Origin: Mycobacterium sp. 852002-51971_SCH5477799-a
Lineage (GTDB): Bacteria > Actinomycetota > Actinomycetes > Mycobacteriales > Mycobacteriaceae
Length of the DNA stretch: 64,000 nt
Assembly: GCF_001667145.1 (NCBI RefSeq)
Contig: NZ_LZIF01000102.1
Location: forward strand, 1-64,000
Reading direction: 5' to 3'
Below, one piece after another: positions 35,723 through 45,266 of this stretch. The notes below the pieces were generated by a model that had not been told where the DNA came from, did not search any database, and was given only the letters and a program-made list of their open reading frames with translations. The position numbers and the translations under genes were made by a program. Each line of letters opens with the position of its first letter. The first letter of the stretch is position 1.

Positions 35723-37264
35723 GTGGTTCATCCCGGGCCGGATGGCTCGCCTTCCGGGCATGTCGATGTGCGCCTGGTGCCGGCCGCGTTGACCTGCTGG
35801 GCGGTGACGGCCGGCGGGATCTGGTGGCAGGCCGGCCCGATCCTCGCCTGGTGCTGCGTCGCGTTGATCGCCGCGTCCGGCGCGCTGGCGTGGCGTGCGC
35901 TGCACCGGCCCGGTGGAAACACGCGACTCCGTGCGATCAGCGCCACCCTCGCGGCGGTCGGCGTGGTGGGGACGGGGTACGGCTTCGCCATCGCGCTGCG
36001 CACCGACGCTGTCGTTCACCACCCCATCACCGCGGCCTTCGGCAGCAGCGCTCCGGTCACGGTCACCCCCACCGAAAGCACGGTGTCGCTGGGTAGCAGC
36101 CGGTTGATGTTTCGGGCCACCCTGCAACGGTTGCGCGCCGCCCAAACATCCGGCCCGGTGGTCGTTTTCGCGCGCGCCGCGGACTTCGGCGCCGTGATGG
36201 TGGGCCAGCCGGTGCAGTTCACCGCGCGCATCACCCGGCCGGCCCGCCGGGACCTGACGGTCGCGGTGCTCAACGCGTCGGGACGGCCGACCATGGGCAC
36301 CGCAAGCGCCGTGCAGCGGGCTGCGCACGGGGTACGCAGCCGATTCGCCGCCGCCGCCCGCGACGCGCTGCCCGGCGAGCAGGCAGTGATGCTGCCCGCG
36401 CTGGTGCTGGGCGACACCTCGGCGGTGCCCGGCGACGTCAGCCGCGACTTTCGCGCGGCCGGCATGACGCACCTGATGGCCGTGTCGGGGGCCAACGTGA
36501 TGATCGTGTGTGCCGCCGTGCTGTTCTCGGCGCGGTTGATCGGCCCCCGGGCGGCCGTCGCGCTTGCGGCGCTGGCGCTGGTGGCCTTCGTCATCGTCGT
36601 GCAGCCGACGGCGAGTGTGTTGCGGGCGGCGGTGATGAGTGCCATCGCACTGGCGGCCATGTTGTCTTCGCGTCGGCGCCAAGCCATTCCGGCCCTGGCC
36701 GCCACGGTGCTGGTGCTGCTGGCCATCGCCCCCGCGCTGGCCGTCGACGTGGGCTTCGCGCTGTCGGTGGTCGCCACCGCCGCCCTGATCGTCATCGCGC
36801 CGGTGTGGTCGCGGCGCCTGGTTGAGAAGGGATGGCCCAAGCCGCTGGCCGACGCGCTGGCCGTCGCCTGGGCCGCTCAGGTGGTGACCGCGCCTCTGGT
36901 GGCGGCGATCTCGGGCCGATTCAGTGTGGTCGCCGCGCTTGCGAACCTCGTCGTGGCGGCCGTCATCGCGCCGATCACGGTGGCGGGCACCGCGGCGGCC
37001 GCGCTCTGCGGGATATGGCCGGCCGCGGCGCGGCTGCTGATCCGGTTCACCGGTCCCGAGTTGTGGTGGGTGGACGGTGTGGCCCGCTGGGCGGCCAACA
37101 TGCCGGGCGCGACCCTGCCGGTCCCGCAGGGTATGCCCGGCACCCTGATCGTCGGCGGTGCCACGGTGGTGGCGGTGGTGTTGTGGCGATGGCGGCCGTT
37201 CCGCGTCGCGGGGGGAGTCGCGGCGCTGGCCGGGCTGGCTTGGGCGGTGTCCGGGCTGGGGTAG
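35723..37264 (+). CDS. comEC: ComEC/Rec2-family membrane channel
   Basis: 513 residues with many membrane segments and the competence-domain core (AAGMTHLMAVSGANVMIVCA, then TASVLRAAVMSAIALAAML). It lacks the C-terminal metallo-beta-lactamase domain of Bacillus ComEC, as does the 514-residue M. tuberculosis homologue. Predicted to conduct DNA across the membrane. GTG at 35723 is chosen, 5 bp after comEA; a longer in-frame version from 35612 would overlap comEA. Confidence 0.88.
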   Translation: MVHPGPDGSPSGHVDVRLVPAALTCWAVTAGGIWWQAGPILAWCCVALIAASGALAWRALHRPGGNTRLRAISATLAAVGVVGTGYGFAIALRTDAVVHHPITAAFGSSAPVTVTPTESTVSLGSSRLMFRATLQRLRAAQTSGPVVVFARAADFGAVMVGQPVQFTARITRPARRDLTVAVLNASGRPTMGTASAVQRAAHGVRSRFAAAARDALPGEQAVMLPALVLGDTSAVPGDVSRDFRAAGMTHLMAVSGANVMIVCAAVLFSARLIGPRAAVALAALALVAFVIVVQPTASVLRAAVMSAIALAAMLSSRRRQAIPALAATVLVLLAIAPALAVDVGFALSVVATAALIVIAPVWSRRLVEKGWPKPLADALAVAWAAQVVTAPLVAAISGRFSVVAALANLVVAAVIAPITVAGTAAAALCGIWPAAARLLIRFTGPELWWVDGVARWAANMPGATLPVPQGMPGTLIVGGATVVAVVLWRWRPFRVAGGVAALAGLAWAVSGLG

Positions 37265-37327
37265 GACCGGTTGCCGAGCCGATGGGTCCAGGGCGGCGCC
37301 GTCGGTGGGGCGTGACACGATCGAGGG

Positions 37328-38296
37328 GTGAGCGAGCTTTCGCCGTTGCACCTGGTCCTGGGAGACGAGGAACTGCTCGTCGAGCGAGCGGTAGCCAACG
37401 TCCTCCGGTCGGCGCGGAAGCGCGCCGGGACCGACGACGTTCCGGTCAACCGGATGCGTGCCGGCGACGTCAGCACTTATGAGCTCGCCGAGCTGCTGAG
37501 TCCGTCATTGTTCGCCGACGAGCGCATTGTCGTGCTGGAGGCCGCCGGGGAAGCCGGCAAAGATGCTGCGGCGGTGATTGTTTCGGCCGCGAGTGACATG
37601 CCGACGGGTGTGGTGCTGGTCGTGGTGCACTCGGGTGGTGGGCGAGCCAAGGCGCTGGCCACCGAGCTGCAGGCCCTCGGCGCCGAGGTGCATGCCTGCG
37701 CGCGGATCACCAAGCCCAGCGAGCGCATCGACTTCATCCGCAACGAGTTTCGCGCCCTGCGGGTCAGGGCCGACGAGCAGACGGTGACCGCGATGCTGGA
37801 TTCGGTCGGTTCCGATCTGCGGGAGTTGGCCTCTGCCTGCTCCCAGTTGGTGGCCGACACCGGCGGGGCGGTCGACGCCGCCGCGGTGCGCCGCTATCAC
37901 AGCGGCAAGGCCGAGGTGAAGGGATTCGACATCGCGGACAAGGCGGTGGCCGGCGACGTCGAGGGCGCCGCCGAGGCGTTGCGGTGGGCGATGATGCGGG
38001 GGGAGCCGCTGGTGGTGCTGGCCGATGCGCTGGCCGAGGCGATCCACACGATCGGCCGGATAGGCCCCCTCTCGGGTGATCCCTACCGGCTCGCGTCACA
38101 GCTCGGGATGCCGCCCTGGCGAGTGCAGAAGGCCCAGAAACAGGCCCGGCGTTGGTCGCGGGACTCGGTGGCCTCGGCGATGAAAGTGGTGGCGGCGCTC
38201 AACGCGAACGTCAAGGGGGCGGTGGTGGACGCCGACTACGCCCTGGAATCCGCCGTCAGACAGGTGGCCGAACTAGCCGCCCAACGCGGCCGCTAG
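37328..38296 (+). CDS. holA: DNA polymerase III subunit delta
   Basis: 322 residues, HolA family: [20 protein letters not shown] at the N-terminus, an AAA+-like middle without a Walker A, and the C-terminal collar domain ([20 protein letters not shown]). The wrench of the clamp loader that opens the beta clamp. GTG at 37328; a CACGAT hexamer 6 nt upstream suggests leaderless initiation. Convergent with rpsT. Confidence 0.94.
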   Translation: MSELSPLHLVLGDEELLVERAVANVLRSARKRAGTDDVPVNRMRAGDVSTYELAELLSPSLFADERIVVLEAAGEAGKDAAAVIVSAASDMPTGVVLVVVHSGGGRAKALATELQALGAEVHACARITKPSERIDFIRNEFRALRVRADEQTVTAMLDSVGSDLRELASACSQLVADTGGAVDAAAVRRYHSGKAEVKGFDIADKAVAGDVEGAAEALRWAMMRGEPLVVLADALAEAIHTIGRIGPLSGDPYRLASQLGMPPWRVQKAQKQARRWSRDSVASAMKVVAALNANVKGAVVDADYALESAVRQVAELAAQRGR

Positions 38297-38325
38297 AGGG
38301 GGAGGGCGTCTCGACCGGGCGAACC

Positions 38326-38586
38326 TCAGATCTTGTTGAGGGCCTGCGCCAGCGCCGACTTCTTGTTCGCGGCCTGGTTCTTGTGGATCACGCCCTTGCT
38401 GGCGGCCTTGTCCAGCTTGCGGTTGGTCGACACCAACAGCTCGGCGGCCTTCTCTTTGTCACCGGCGCCGGCGGCCTCGCGGAAAGCGCGGACAGCGGTA
38501 CGCAGCGACGACTTGACCGACTTGTTGCGCAGCCGAGCGCGCTCGTTGGTCTTGTTGCGCTTCTGCTGCGACTTGATGTTGGCCAC
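38326..38586 (-). CDS. rpsT: 30S ribosomal protein S20
   Basis: 86 residues, bS20: [20 protein letters not shown] then the three-helix core ending [13 protein letters not shown] start, AAGGAAC ribosome site. Convergent with holA (29 bp) and divergent from the ATP-grasp gene. Confidence 0.97.
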   Translation of the reverse strand: MANIKSQQKRNKTNERARLRNKSVKSSLRTAVRAFREAAGAGDKEKAAELLVSTNRKLDKAASKGVIHKNQAANKKSALAQALNKI

Positions 38587-38649
38587 GCTGGAGTTCCTTC
38601 TTCGATTAGACGTTTTGTGGGGCGCCGGATATCACCACAGCGATTGCCC

Positions 38650-38679
38650 AGGTTATCAGTGAGTTACGTTTTCTCCCAA
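38650..38679 (-). promoter_or_regulatory. Promoter of rpsT
   Basis: On the minus strand TTGGGA (38674-38679), an 18-nt spacer and TAACCT (38650-38655), giving a start about 55 nt before the rpsT GTG. Confidence 0.45.
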
Positions 38680-38730
38680 AACGGGAACACGTGGGCTGCC
38701 AGAACGTCGACTTGAGGCAGCATCTGAACA

Positions 38731-40425
38731 GTGAGTCTTACGAACCAGCTTGACGACACCAAGCGGGGTTTTCGCGCTGCCCGTTCTGAGCGCATTTTCG
38801 GTGGATACAACGGGTCTTCGGACGCCTACGAGCTGGCGTTTGACGAGATGTTCGATGCCCAGGGCGCCGTCCGCGGCCCCTACAAAGGCATTTACGCCGA
38901 GCTTGCGCCGTCGGACGCCTCGGAGCTCAAGGCTCGCGCTGAGGCGCTCTCCCGCGCCTTCCTCGACCAGGGCATCACCTTCTCGCTATCGGGCCAGGAG
39001 CGGCCGTTTCCCCTGGACCTCGTGCCGCGGGTCATCTCGGCGGCCGAGTGGATGCGCCTGGAGCGCGGCATCACCCAACGGGTCAAGGCGCTCGAGAAGT
39101 ACCTCGATGACATTTACGGTGACCAGGAAATCTTGAATGACGGAGTCATCCCGCGCCGGCTGATCACCTCCTGCGAACATTTCCACCGCCAGGCGATGGG
39201 CATCGTCCCGCCCAACGGGGTGCGGATCCACGTCGCCGGCATCGATCTAATCCGCGATGAAAAGGGCATTTGGCGGGTTCTCGAGGACAACCTGCGCTCG
39301 CCGTCCGGTGTCTCCTACGTCATGGAGAACCGGCGCACCATGGCGCGCGTCTTTCCTAACCTGTTCGCCACCCACCGGGTGCGCGCGGTCGACGACTACG
39401 CCTCGCACCTGCTACGGGCCCTGCGCAACTCCGCCGCCACCAACGAGGCGGACCCGACCGTGGTGGTGCTGACCCCGGGTGTCTACAACTCGGCCTATTT
39501 CGAGCATTCGCTGCTGGCCCGCCAGATGGGTGTCGAGCTGGTCGAAGGGCGCGACCTGTTCTGCCGCGACAACCAGGTGTACATGCGCACCACCGATGGC
39601 GAGCGTCACGTCGACGTCATCTATCGGCGCATCGACGACGCCTTCCTGGATCCACTGCAATTCCGCGCCGACTCGGTGCTGGGCGTGGCCGGCCTGGTCA
39701 ACGCCGCCCGCGCCGGCAACGTCTCCATCTCCAGCGCCATCGGCAACGGCGTCGGCGACGACAAACTCGTCTACACCTACGTCCCTACGATGATCGAGTA
39801 CTACCTGGGCGAAAAACCCTTGCTGGCCAACGTGGAGACGTTGCGCTGCTGGCTCGACGACGAGCGTGAAGAGGTGCTGGACCGCATCGACGAGTTGGTG
39901 CTCAAGCCGGTGGAGGGGTCCGGGGGTTACGGCATCGTGTTCGGCCCGGAGGCCTCGGAGAAGGAGTTGGCCGCCACCGCCAAGAAGGTGCGCGACGATC
40001 CCCGAAGCTGGATCGCGCAGCCGATGATGGAGCTGTCGACGGTCCCGACGCAGATCGGCAACACCCTGGCGCCCCGCTATGTGGATCTGCGACCGTTCGC
40101 GGTCAACGACGGCAACGACGTGTGGGTGCTGCCCGGCGGGCTGAGCCGGGTGGCCCTGGTCGAGGGGTCCCGGGTAGTCAACTCCAGCCAGGGTGGGGGC
40201 TCTAAGGACACCTGGGTGTTGGCGTCGCGTGCGGCGGCCGGTGACCATGAGCTCGAGGCGGCGGAGGTGGTGCGCTCGTTGCCCACCTCGATGCCCGACC
40301 CGTTGGAAGACGCGCAGCGGCTGACGTCGCAGACCTCTCAGCAGCCGCAGCCCACCGACCAGCCTCAGCGCGAGAAACCCAAACAACAGCAGCAACAGAG
40401 GGCGGTGCGCGATGCTGGCACGTAA
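38731..40425 (+). CDS. Circularly permuted ATP-grasp protein (Rv2411c-type)
   Basis: 564 residues of the circularly permuted type-2 ATP-grasp family (DUF404/DUF407). Conserved blocks include VLEDNLRSPSGVSYVMENRR, VLKPVEGSGGYGIVFGPEAS (nucleotide-binding) and APRYVDLRPFAVNDGNDVWV. The fold predicts amide or peptide bond formation through an acyl-phosphate. The last 40 residues are a Gln/Pro-rich tail. The stop overlaps the alpha-E gene by 14 bp, and a transglutaminase-like gene follows: a conserved trio seen in many bacteria whose substrate is unknown. GTG start; a longer frame does not exist. Confidence 0.9.
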   Translation: MSLTNQLDDTKRGFRAARSERIFGGYNGSSDAYELAFDEMFDAQGAVRGPYKGIYAELAPSDASELKARAEALSRAFLDQGITFSLSGQERPFPLDLVPRVISAAEWMRLERGITQRVKALEKYLDDIYGDQEILNDGVIPRRLITSCEHFHRQAMGIVPPNGVRIHVAGIDLIRDEKGIWRVLEDNLRSPSGVSYVMENRRTMARVFPNLFATHRVRAVDDYASHLLRALRNSAATNEADPTVVVLTPGVYNSAYFEHSLLARQMGVELVEGRDLFCRDNQVYMRTTDGERHVDVIYRRIDDAFLDPLQFRADSVLGVAGLVNAARAGNVSISSAIGNGVGDDKLVYTYVPTMIEYYLGEKPLLANVETLRCWLDDEREEVLDRIDELVLKPVEGSGGYGIVFGPEASEKELAATAKKVRDDPRSWIAQPMMELSTVPTQIGNTLAPRYVDLRPFAVNDGNDVWVLPGGLSRVALVEGSRVVNSSQGGGSKDTWVLASRAAAGDHELEAAEVVRSLPTSMPDPLEDAQRLTSQTSQQPQPTDQPQREKPKQQQQQRAVRDAGT

Positions 40426-41389
40426 CGCCGAGGCGCTGTACTGGATCGGCCGCTACGTCGAGCGCGCCGACGACACTGCCCGCATCCTGGATGTGGCGCT
40501 GCACCAGTTGCTCGAGGATTCCAGCGTCGACCCGGACCAGGCCTCGCGCCTGCTGCTGCGGGTGCTCGGCATCGACCCGCCGGATCACCACCTGGACGTG
40601 TGGTCGTTGACCGACCTAGTGGCCTACAGCGCCAACGCCCAGGGTGGCTGCTCGATCGTCGACGCCATCACCTCGGCACGAGAAAACGCGAAATCGGCGC
40701 GCGAAGTGACCTCCATCGAGATTTGGGAGTGCCTCAACACCACCTATCACGCCCTGCCCGAGCGGGAACGATCCGCCAAACGCCTTGGGCCGCACGACTT
40801 CTTGTCGTTCATCGAGCGTCGCGCGGCGATGTTCGCCGGGCTGGCCGACTCAACGCTGTCCCGCGACGACGGCTACCGGTTCATGGTGCTGGGTAGGGCG
40901 ATCGAACGGGTCGACATGACGGTGCGGCTGTTGCTGTCGCGGGTCGGTGACAGCGCCTCATCCCCGGCGTGGGTGACGCTGTTGCGATCGGCGGGCGCCC
41001 ACGACACCTACCTGCGCACCTACCGTGGCGTGCTGGACGCCGGCCGGGTGGTCGAATTCATGTTGCTGGACCGGCTGTTTCCGCGTTCGGTGTTCTACTC
41101 GCTGCGATTGGCCGAACACAACCTGGACGAACTGGTCCGCAACCGGCAGAGCCGGATCGGGGCCACCGCCGAGGCGCAGCGGCTACTCGGCCAGGCGCGC
41201 AGCGAATTGGAGTTCGTTCAGCCCGGCGTCCTGCTGGAATCATTGGAAAGCCGGCTGGCCGGGCTACAGCGGACCTGCCATGACGTCGGAGAAGCATTGG
41301 CGCTGCAGTACTTTCACGTGACGCCCTGGGTGGCGTGGTCGGACGCGGGCCAGCGTGGCCGCCTGGTCAGCAGGAAGGGCGACGGCTGA
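40412..41389 (+). CDS. Alpha-E domain protein (Rv2410c-type)
   Basis: 325 residues, all-helical alpha-E family: MLARNAEALYWIGRYVERAD at the N-terminus and the conserved LGRAIERVDMTVRLLL region. No catalytic motif is evident. It always accompanies the permuted ATP-grasp and transglutaminase-like partners, so a structural or substrate-carrier role in that system is likely. Starts inside the end of the ATP-grasp gene. Confidence 0.9.
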   Translation: MLARNAEALYWIGRYVERADDTARILDVALHQLLEDSSVDPDQASRLLLRVLGIDPPDHHLDVWSLTDLVAYSANAQGGCSIVDAITSARENAKSAREVTSIEIWECLNTTYHALPERERSAKRLGPHDFLSFIERRAAMFAGLADSTLSRDDGYRFMVLGRAIERVDMTVRLLLSRVGDSASSPAWVTLLRSAGAHDTYLRTYRGVLDAGRVVEFMLLDRLFPRSVFYSLRLAEHNLDELVRNRQSRIGATAEAQRLLGQARSELEFVQPGVLLESLESRLAGLQRTCHDVGEALALQYFHVTPWVAWSDAGQRGRLVSRKGDG

Positions 41390-42228
41390 TGTGGCGGCTG
41401 CGGGTGGTGCACACCACGGGATACGCCTACCAGTCGCCGGTGACCGCCTCCTACAACGAGGCCCGGCTGACCCCGCGGTCGAACAACCGACAGAACGTCA
41501 TCCTCAACCGCGTCGAAACCATCCCGGCGACCCGGTCCTACCGCTACATCGACTACTGGGGCACCGCGGTCACCGCGTTCGATCTGCATGCGCCGCACAC
41601 CGATCTCACGGTGATGTCATCATCGGTCGTCGAAACCGAGCGGGCCGAGCCACTCTCGACGGAGGTGGACTGGAGCGACCTGCAATCGGAGGCGGTGATC
41701 GATCGCTACGATGACCTGCTTCGCCCCACCGAGCATGCCCCGGCCAGCAAGCGGGTGGCCTCGGTGGCAAGGAAGATCAGCAAGACCCGCAAGCCGGCCG
41801 AAGCCGTTGTGGCGGCAGCCGATTGGGTACGCAACGAATTGGAATACCTTCCGGGGACCACCAGCGTGCACTCGTCAGGGCTGGACGCGTTGAAAGCGGG
41901 CACGGGCGTCTGCCAGGATTTCGTGCATTTATCGCTGATGTTGTTGCGCAGCATGGGAATTCCGGCACACTATGTCTCGGGCTACCTGCATCCCAAACGC
42001 GACGCCGTAGTGGGGGACACCGTTGACGGGCGAAGCCACGCCTGGATCGAGGCGTGGACGGGTGCCTGGTGGAGCTATGACCCCACCAACGACACCGAGA
42101 TCACCGAGCAGTACGTCGGCGTCGGCGCGGGCCGCGACTACGCCGACGTTTCCCCGCTGAAGGGCATTTACTCCGGGGAGGGCGCCACCGACCTCGACGT
42201 GATCGTGGAGGTGACCCGGCTCGCATAG
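41389..42228 (+). CDS. Transglutaminase-like protein (Rv2409c-type)
   Basis: 279 residues: an N-terminal beta domain (MWRLRVVHTTGYAYQSPVTA) and a papain-like transglutaminase core with Cys175 (GTGVCQDFVHL), His217 (GRSHAWIEAW) and Asp231 (WSYDPTND). In bacteria these usually act as peptidases or amidases. Its ATG overlaps the preceding stop by one base, so the trio is translationally coupled. Together with a permuted ATP-grasp it could make and cut an unknown peptide. Confidence 0.92.
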   Translation: MWRLRVVHTTGYAYQSPVTASYNEARLTPRSNNRQNVILNRVETIPATRSYRYIDYWGTAVTAFDLHAPHTDLTVMSSSVVETERAEPLSTEVDWSDLQSEAVIDRYDDLLRPTEHAPASKRVASVARKISKTRKPAEAVVAAADWVRNELEYLPGTTSVHSSGLDALKAGTGVCQDFVHLSLMLLRSMGIPAHYVSGYLHPKRDAVVGDTVDGRSHAWIEAWTGAWWSYDPTNDTEITEQYVGVGAGRDYADVSPLKGIYSGEGATDLDVIVEVTRLA

Positions 42229-42254
42229 CCGAGGCAATAGACCAGACGCCGGGA

Positions 42255-42260
42255 TACCGT
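42255..42260 (+). promoter_or_regulatory. -10 hexamer for leaderless membrane-protein gene
   Basis: TACCGT followed by 7 nt and ATG at 42268. Confidence 0.4.
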
Positions 42261-42267
42261 TGCGGGA

Positions 42268-42972
42268 ATGAACGATTCAGCCGGAGGCGCGGCTCGGCGC
42301 GACGGGAATCGACCCCGGCGTGCCGGGTGGCCCCTGGCGCCGCTGTCCCTGGCCTGCATAGGGCTGCTCGTCGGCGGCATCGCCATCGGGGTCGCCATGG
42401 GCGGCGTCATGCCGTTGCCATACGGCCCGGCAAGCGCCGTCACGAGCTACGTCCGCGCCCAGCCGGTGGCCGTGCGGATCATCGCCGTCGCGACCTTTGC
42501 GTCCTCGGTGCCGCTGGCCCTCTACGCGGCAATCGCGGCTGCCCAATTGCGGCGACTCGAGACGAGGTCCGGGTCCGCCTCGGTCGCGCTGGCCGGCGGC
42601 GCCCTGGCCGCCGGTGCGCTCGGCCTGGCCGGGCTGCTGGGCTGGACGTTGTCGATACCGGACGTCGGCGCGAACGCGGCGTTGGTCAGGGCGCTCTACT
42701 TGCTGGTGTTCCTCACCGGCGGCCCGGGGCACATTGTGGCGTTGGGGCTGCTGGTCGGCGCGATTGCGGCGTCCGGCACGACAGTGCTGCCCAGACCGGT
42801 CGCCTGGATCGGTCTGGCGACGGCCGTCCTCGCCGAAGCGGCGGCGGTGGTGCTGATCTGGCCGGCGCTGGGCGTCATCCTCCCGGTCGCGCGGGTCCTG
42901 GCGCTGACCTGGCTGATGGTGGCGAGCATTGCTTTATCGCCTGCGGCGCAACGAGGTTCGGCGGCCCGATAA
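42268..42972 (+). CDS. Integral membrane protein, unknown function
   Basis: 234 residues with an Arg-rich N-terminal tail and about six hydrophobic segments. I do not recognise a family with confidence. Segments include LSLACIGLLVGGIAIGVAMG, IIAVATFASSVPLALYAAIA and VAWIGLATAVLAEAAAVVLI. It follows the transglutaminase gene by 39 bp but appears to have its own start signal. It takes the place of PE24 (Rv2408) relative to M. tuberculosis. Convergent with the metallo-hydrolase gene (9 bp gap). Confidence 0.72.
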   Translation: MNDSAGGAARRDGNRPRRAGWPLAPLSLACIGLLVGGIAIGVAMGGVMPLPYGPASAVTSYVRAQPVAVRIIAVATFASSVPLALYAAIAAAQLRRLETRSGSASVALAGGALAAGALGLAGLLGWTLSIPDVGANAALVRALYLLVFLTGGPGHIVALGLLVGAIAASGTTVLPRPVAWIGLATAVLAEAAAVVLIWPALGVILPVARVLALTWLMVASIALSPAAQRGSAAR

Positions 42973-42981
42973 ACAGCGCCG

Positions 42982-43824
42982 TCAGATGCGTGTGTCGATC
43001 TGGACCCGATGCAGATCGTCACCGAGTTCGATGCGCCCGTTGAACTGCGTGGCCGCCAGCGCCCGCCACTGTTCTTCCTGGCCGGGCACCAGTGCCGGCA
43101 CGTAATGCGTCATGACAAGGGTGGCCACCCCCGCGCGGGCCGCGGTGGCCGCCGCCTCCTCCACCGACGAGTGGTAGTCGCAGATGTCCTGCAGCCGCTG
43201 CTGGGGGATCGTGGCCACAATGTCCTTGCGGATTACCGTGTGCACCAGCGCGTCGGCGCCGGCCGCCAGCCCGTCCAGGCCGGCGCACGGGACGGTGTCA
43301 CCGGCGAGCACCACCGAGGCGTCGTGGTAATCGACCCGGAACCCGATGGTCGGGGCCACCGGCCGGTGGTCGGTGGGGGCCGCCTGGATGGATACGCCGT
43401 CGCGGTCCCAGACTGGGCCGTCGGTGTATTCGTGGACGTCCACCGCCGGCGGCTCATTGAGGTCGGCGTGATGGGCTATTCGATAGCCGATGTCGTGGCG
43501 GAACGCGTTCAGCGTCGCCGCGACCGCCGCGGCGGTCCCGGGCGGTCCGATGATCGGTAGCGGCGCGGCATCGGGGGTGAAGGTGCTGATCCACCGGGTG
43601 ATCAGGACATCGCCGAGGTCTGCGATGTGGTCGCTGTGCAGGTGGGTGAGCAGCAACGCCGACAATCCGGCCGCGCCCACCCCTACCGCGGCCGCGCGCT
43701 GGAGCACGCCACGCCCGCAATCGACCAGGAACACTTGCCCGCCGGCACGCACCAGGGTTGACGGCCCGGCGCGGTTCGGATCGGGGATCGGACTTCCGGT
43801 GCCCAGCAGCGTGACCTCGATCAT
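42982..43824 (-). CDS. RNase Z-like metallo-hydrolase (Rv2407-type)
   Basis: 280 residues, metallo-beta-lactamase fold. Zinc ligands are His61, His63, Asp65 and His66 in THLHSDH, with a further DTVPC Asp and a C-terminal MTHYVPA His. This matches the RNase Z/arylsulfatase-like group annotated rnz in M. tuberculosis; a tRNA 3'-processing role is plausible but not proven by sequence. ATG at 43824 gives the family N-terminus [20 protein letters not shown]. Confidence 0.85.
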   Translation of the reverse strand: MIEVTLLGTGSPIPDPNRAGPSTLVRAGGQVFLVDCGRGVLQRAAAVGVGAAGLSALLLTHLHSDHIADLGDVLITRWISTFTPDAAPLPIIGPPGTAAAVAATLNAFRHDIGYRIAHHADLNEPPAVDVHEYTDGPVWDRDGVSIQAAPTDHRPVAPTIGFRVDYHDASVVLAGDTVPCAGLDGLAAGADALVHTVIRKDIVATIPQQRLQDICDYHSSVEEAAATAARAGVATLVMTHYVPALVPGQEEQWRALAATQFNGRIELGDDLHRVQIDTRI

Positions 43825-43993
43825 GGCCCCATCTTGCAAGCCCGCGGGGCCTGCAGTGGTCCGATCGGCCGATCACCGGGGGCTTTGACCGATTTGGACA
43901 CGATCTGTTTGCAGGTTCTCTTGGTGGCTTTTCCGGCGCGCAAGGAAGCCGTAGCCTGATGTGAAGCGGATCACAACCCGGCTGGAGGCCTCG

Positions 43994-44422
43994 ATGCGGA
44001 TAGCGGACGTCTTGCGGAACAAGGGCGCGGCGGTGGTGACCATCAACCCGGACGCGACTGTTCGCGAGCTGCTTGCGGGTCTGAGCGACCAAAACATCGG
44101 CGCCATGGTCGTGGTCGGCGACGAGGGTGTGGTCGGCATCGTGTCGGAGCGCGATGTGGTGCGCCAGCTGCATACGCACGGCGCCAGTGTGCTGTCTCGC
44201 CCGGTGTCCAAGATCATGACGTCGATGCTGGCCACGTGCACCAAGACCGACGAGGTCGACGCCATCAGCGTCTTGATGACGAAAAACCGGGTGCGACATG
44301 TGCCGGTGCTGGACGGCAAGAAACTGATCGGCATCGTCAGCATCGGTGACGTGGTGAAAACCCGGCTGGAAGAACTCGAGGCCGGGCAGCGGCAGCTGCA
44401 GTCCTACATCACCCAGGGCTGA
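43994..44422 (+). CDS. Tandem CBS-domain protein (Rv2406c-type)
   Basis: 142 residues consisting only of two CBS domains (MRIADVLRNKGAAVVTINPD through VSERDVVRQL, and SKIMTSMLATCTKTDEVDAI through SIGDVVKTRL). CBS pairs bind adenine nucleotides and act as energy sensors; target unknown. ATG at 43994 gives the same length as Rv2406c; an in-frame ATG at 43961 is less likely. Confidence 0.9.
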   Translation: MRIADVLRNKGAAVVTINPDATVRELLAGLSDQNIGAMVVVGDEGVVGIVSERDVVRQLHTHGASVLSRPVSKIMTSMLATCTKTDEVDAISVLMTKNRVRHVPVLDGKKLIGIVSIGDVVKTRLEELEAGQRQLQSYITQG

Positions 44423-44517
44423 GCGCGGGCATTCGCCCGGCTTCGCTCGCCGAACGGGCACTCACGGCGTAAAAGTCGGCGGCGTTTTCTCGCTCTGAAT
44501 GCACGTTCGGCGGCGCA

Positions 44518-45120
44518 CTAGCGCCAGGAGTACTCGGCGCGCAGCCGCGCGGCCACCACGTCGAAGATCTCGCGATCCAGGATGGCGCCTTCGCGGCGAA
44601 TGCCCTCTTCGGGCACGTCGAGCACCCGATCCAGCCGGACCCAGCTCGGCCTGCCCTCGTAATCCCAAGGGCCCGAACCGATCCCGATCCAGTCGCGATC
44701 CGCGGCGTGGCGCTCCTGACTGGACACCATCAACCCCAGCAGGACGCTGCGCTCCCGTCCCACGACCAGGACGGGACGGTCCTTGCCCCGGGTGGGGTCG
44801 TCCTCGTAGACCACCCACGTCCAGACGATCTCGCCGGGGTCGGCCCGGCCGTCCAGGGTCGGCGCGTACACCAGCTTGCGGGCCCGCTGCGCCGTCGGCA
44901 GGCTGCCGCTGGTCACCGGCCGGCCGGAGACGGGCGCGTCGGCGGGTGGCGGTGCCACTGCGGCGATGACGTTCGCGGTGATCCTCACCGCCTGCTGCAG
45001 CTCACGCAGTACGGTCTGGGAATTCTGCACCTGGCGGACCAGGCGAGGGGCGTTGTTGAACACCAAATTCTCGGCAAACCGCTGAAACGTCTTCCACTGG
45101 GATTTCCGGGGGGACGCCAT
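44518..45120 (-). CDS. PemK/MazF-like protein (Rv2405-type)
   Basis: 200 residues. The C-terminal half (from about residue 90) has the PemK-like barrel: PGEIVWTWVVYEDDPTRGKD, RPVLVVGRERSVLLGLMVSS and ILDREIFDVVAARL. The N-terminal half is helical and unlike MazF toxins, and no antitoxin gene is adjacent. It may be a housekeeping relative rather than a toxin. Divergent from lepA. Between it and the CBS gene (44423-44517) I see only GC-rich sequence. Confidence 0.82.
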   Translation of the reverse strand: MASPRKSQWKTFQRFAENLVFNNAPRLVRQVQNSQTVLRELQQAVRITANVIAAVAPPPADAPVSGRPVTSGSLPTAQRARKLVYAPTLDGRADPGEIVWTWVVYEDDPTRGKDRPVLVVGRERSVLLGLMVSSQERHAADRDWIGIGSGPWDYEGRPSWVRLDRVLDVPEEGIRREGAILDREIFDVVAARLRAEYSWR

Positions 45121-45255
45121 ATTCGCAGCATAGACGCGAGGGGCGGGGCGCGATTGTGTCCAAGTAGGTCACGTCGGCACTGTCTGGATACGCTGGACAT
45201 ACCCGCGAACCGCCCCAGGAACGGCGGCGGAGCATCCGTCAAACTTGCACGCACC

Positions 45256-45260
45256 AGGAG
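45256..45260 (+). promoter_or_regulatory. Ribosome binding site that places the lepA start at an ATC codon
   Basis: AGGAG, then 6 nt (ATTCCC), then ATC AGC AGT TTC in the lepA frame. Spacing to the ATC at 45267 is ideal; the ATT at 45261 is too close. No ATG, GTG or TTG occurs in frame between the TAG at 45165-45167 and the first GTPase motif. Confidence 0.5.
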
Positions 45261-45266
45261 ATTCCC

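Noticed and set aside
35555..37351. 598-codon minus-strand frame opposite comEC
   Set aside because: Arg/His/Gln-rich shadow typical of the complement of a hydrophobic gene; no domain.
44423..44517. Third copy of the 55-bp repeat after the CBS gene
   Set aside because: GC-rich with some shared words (CCCGGCTTCGC) but does not align along the unit.
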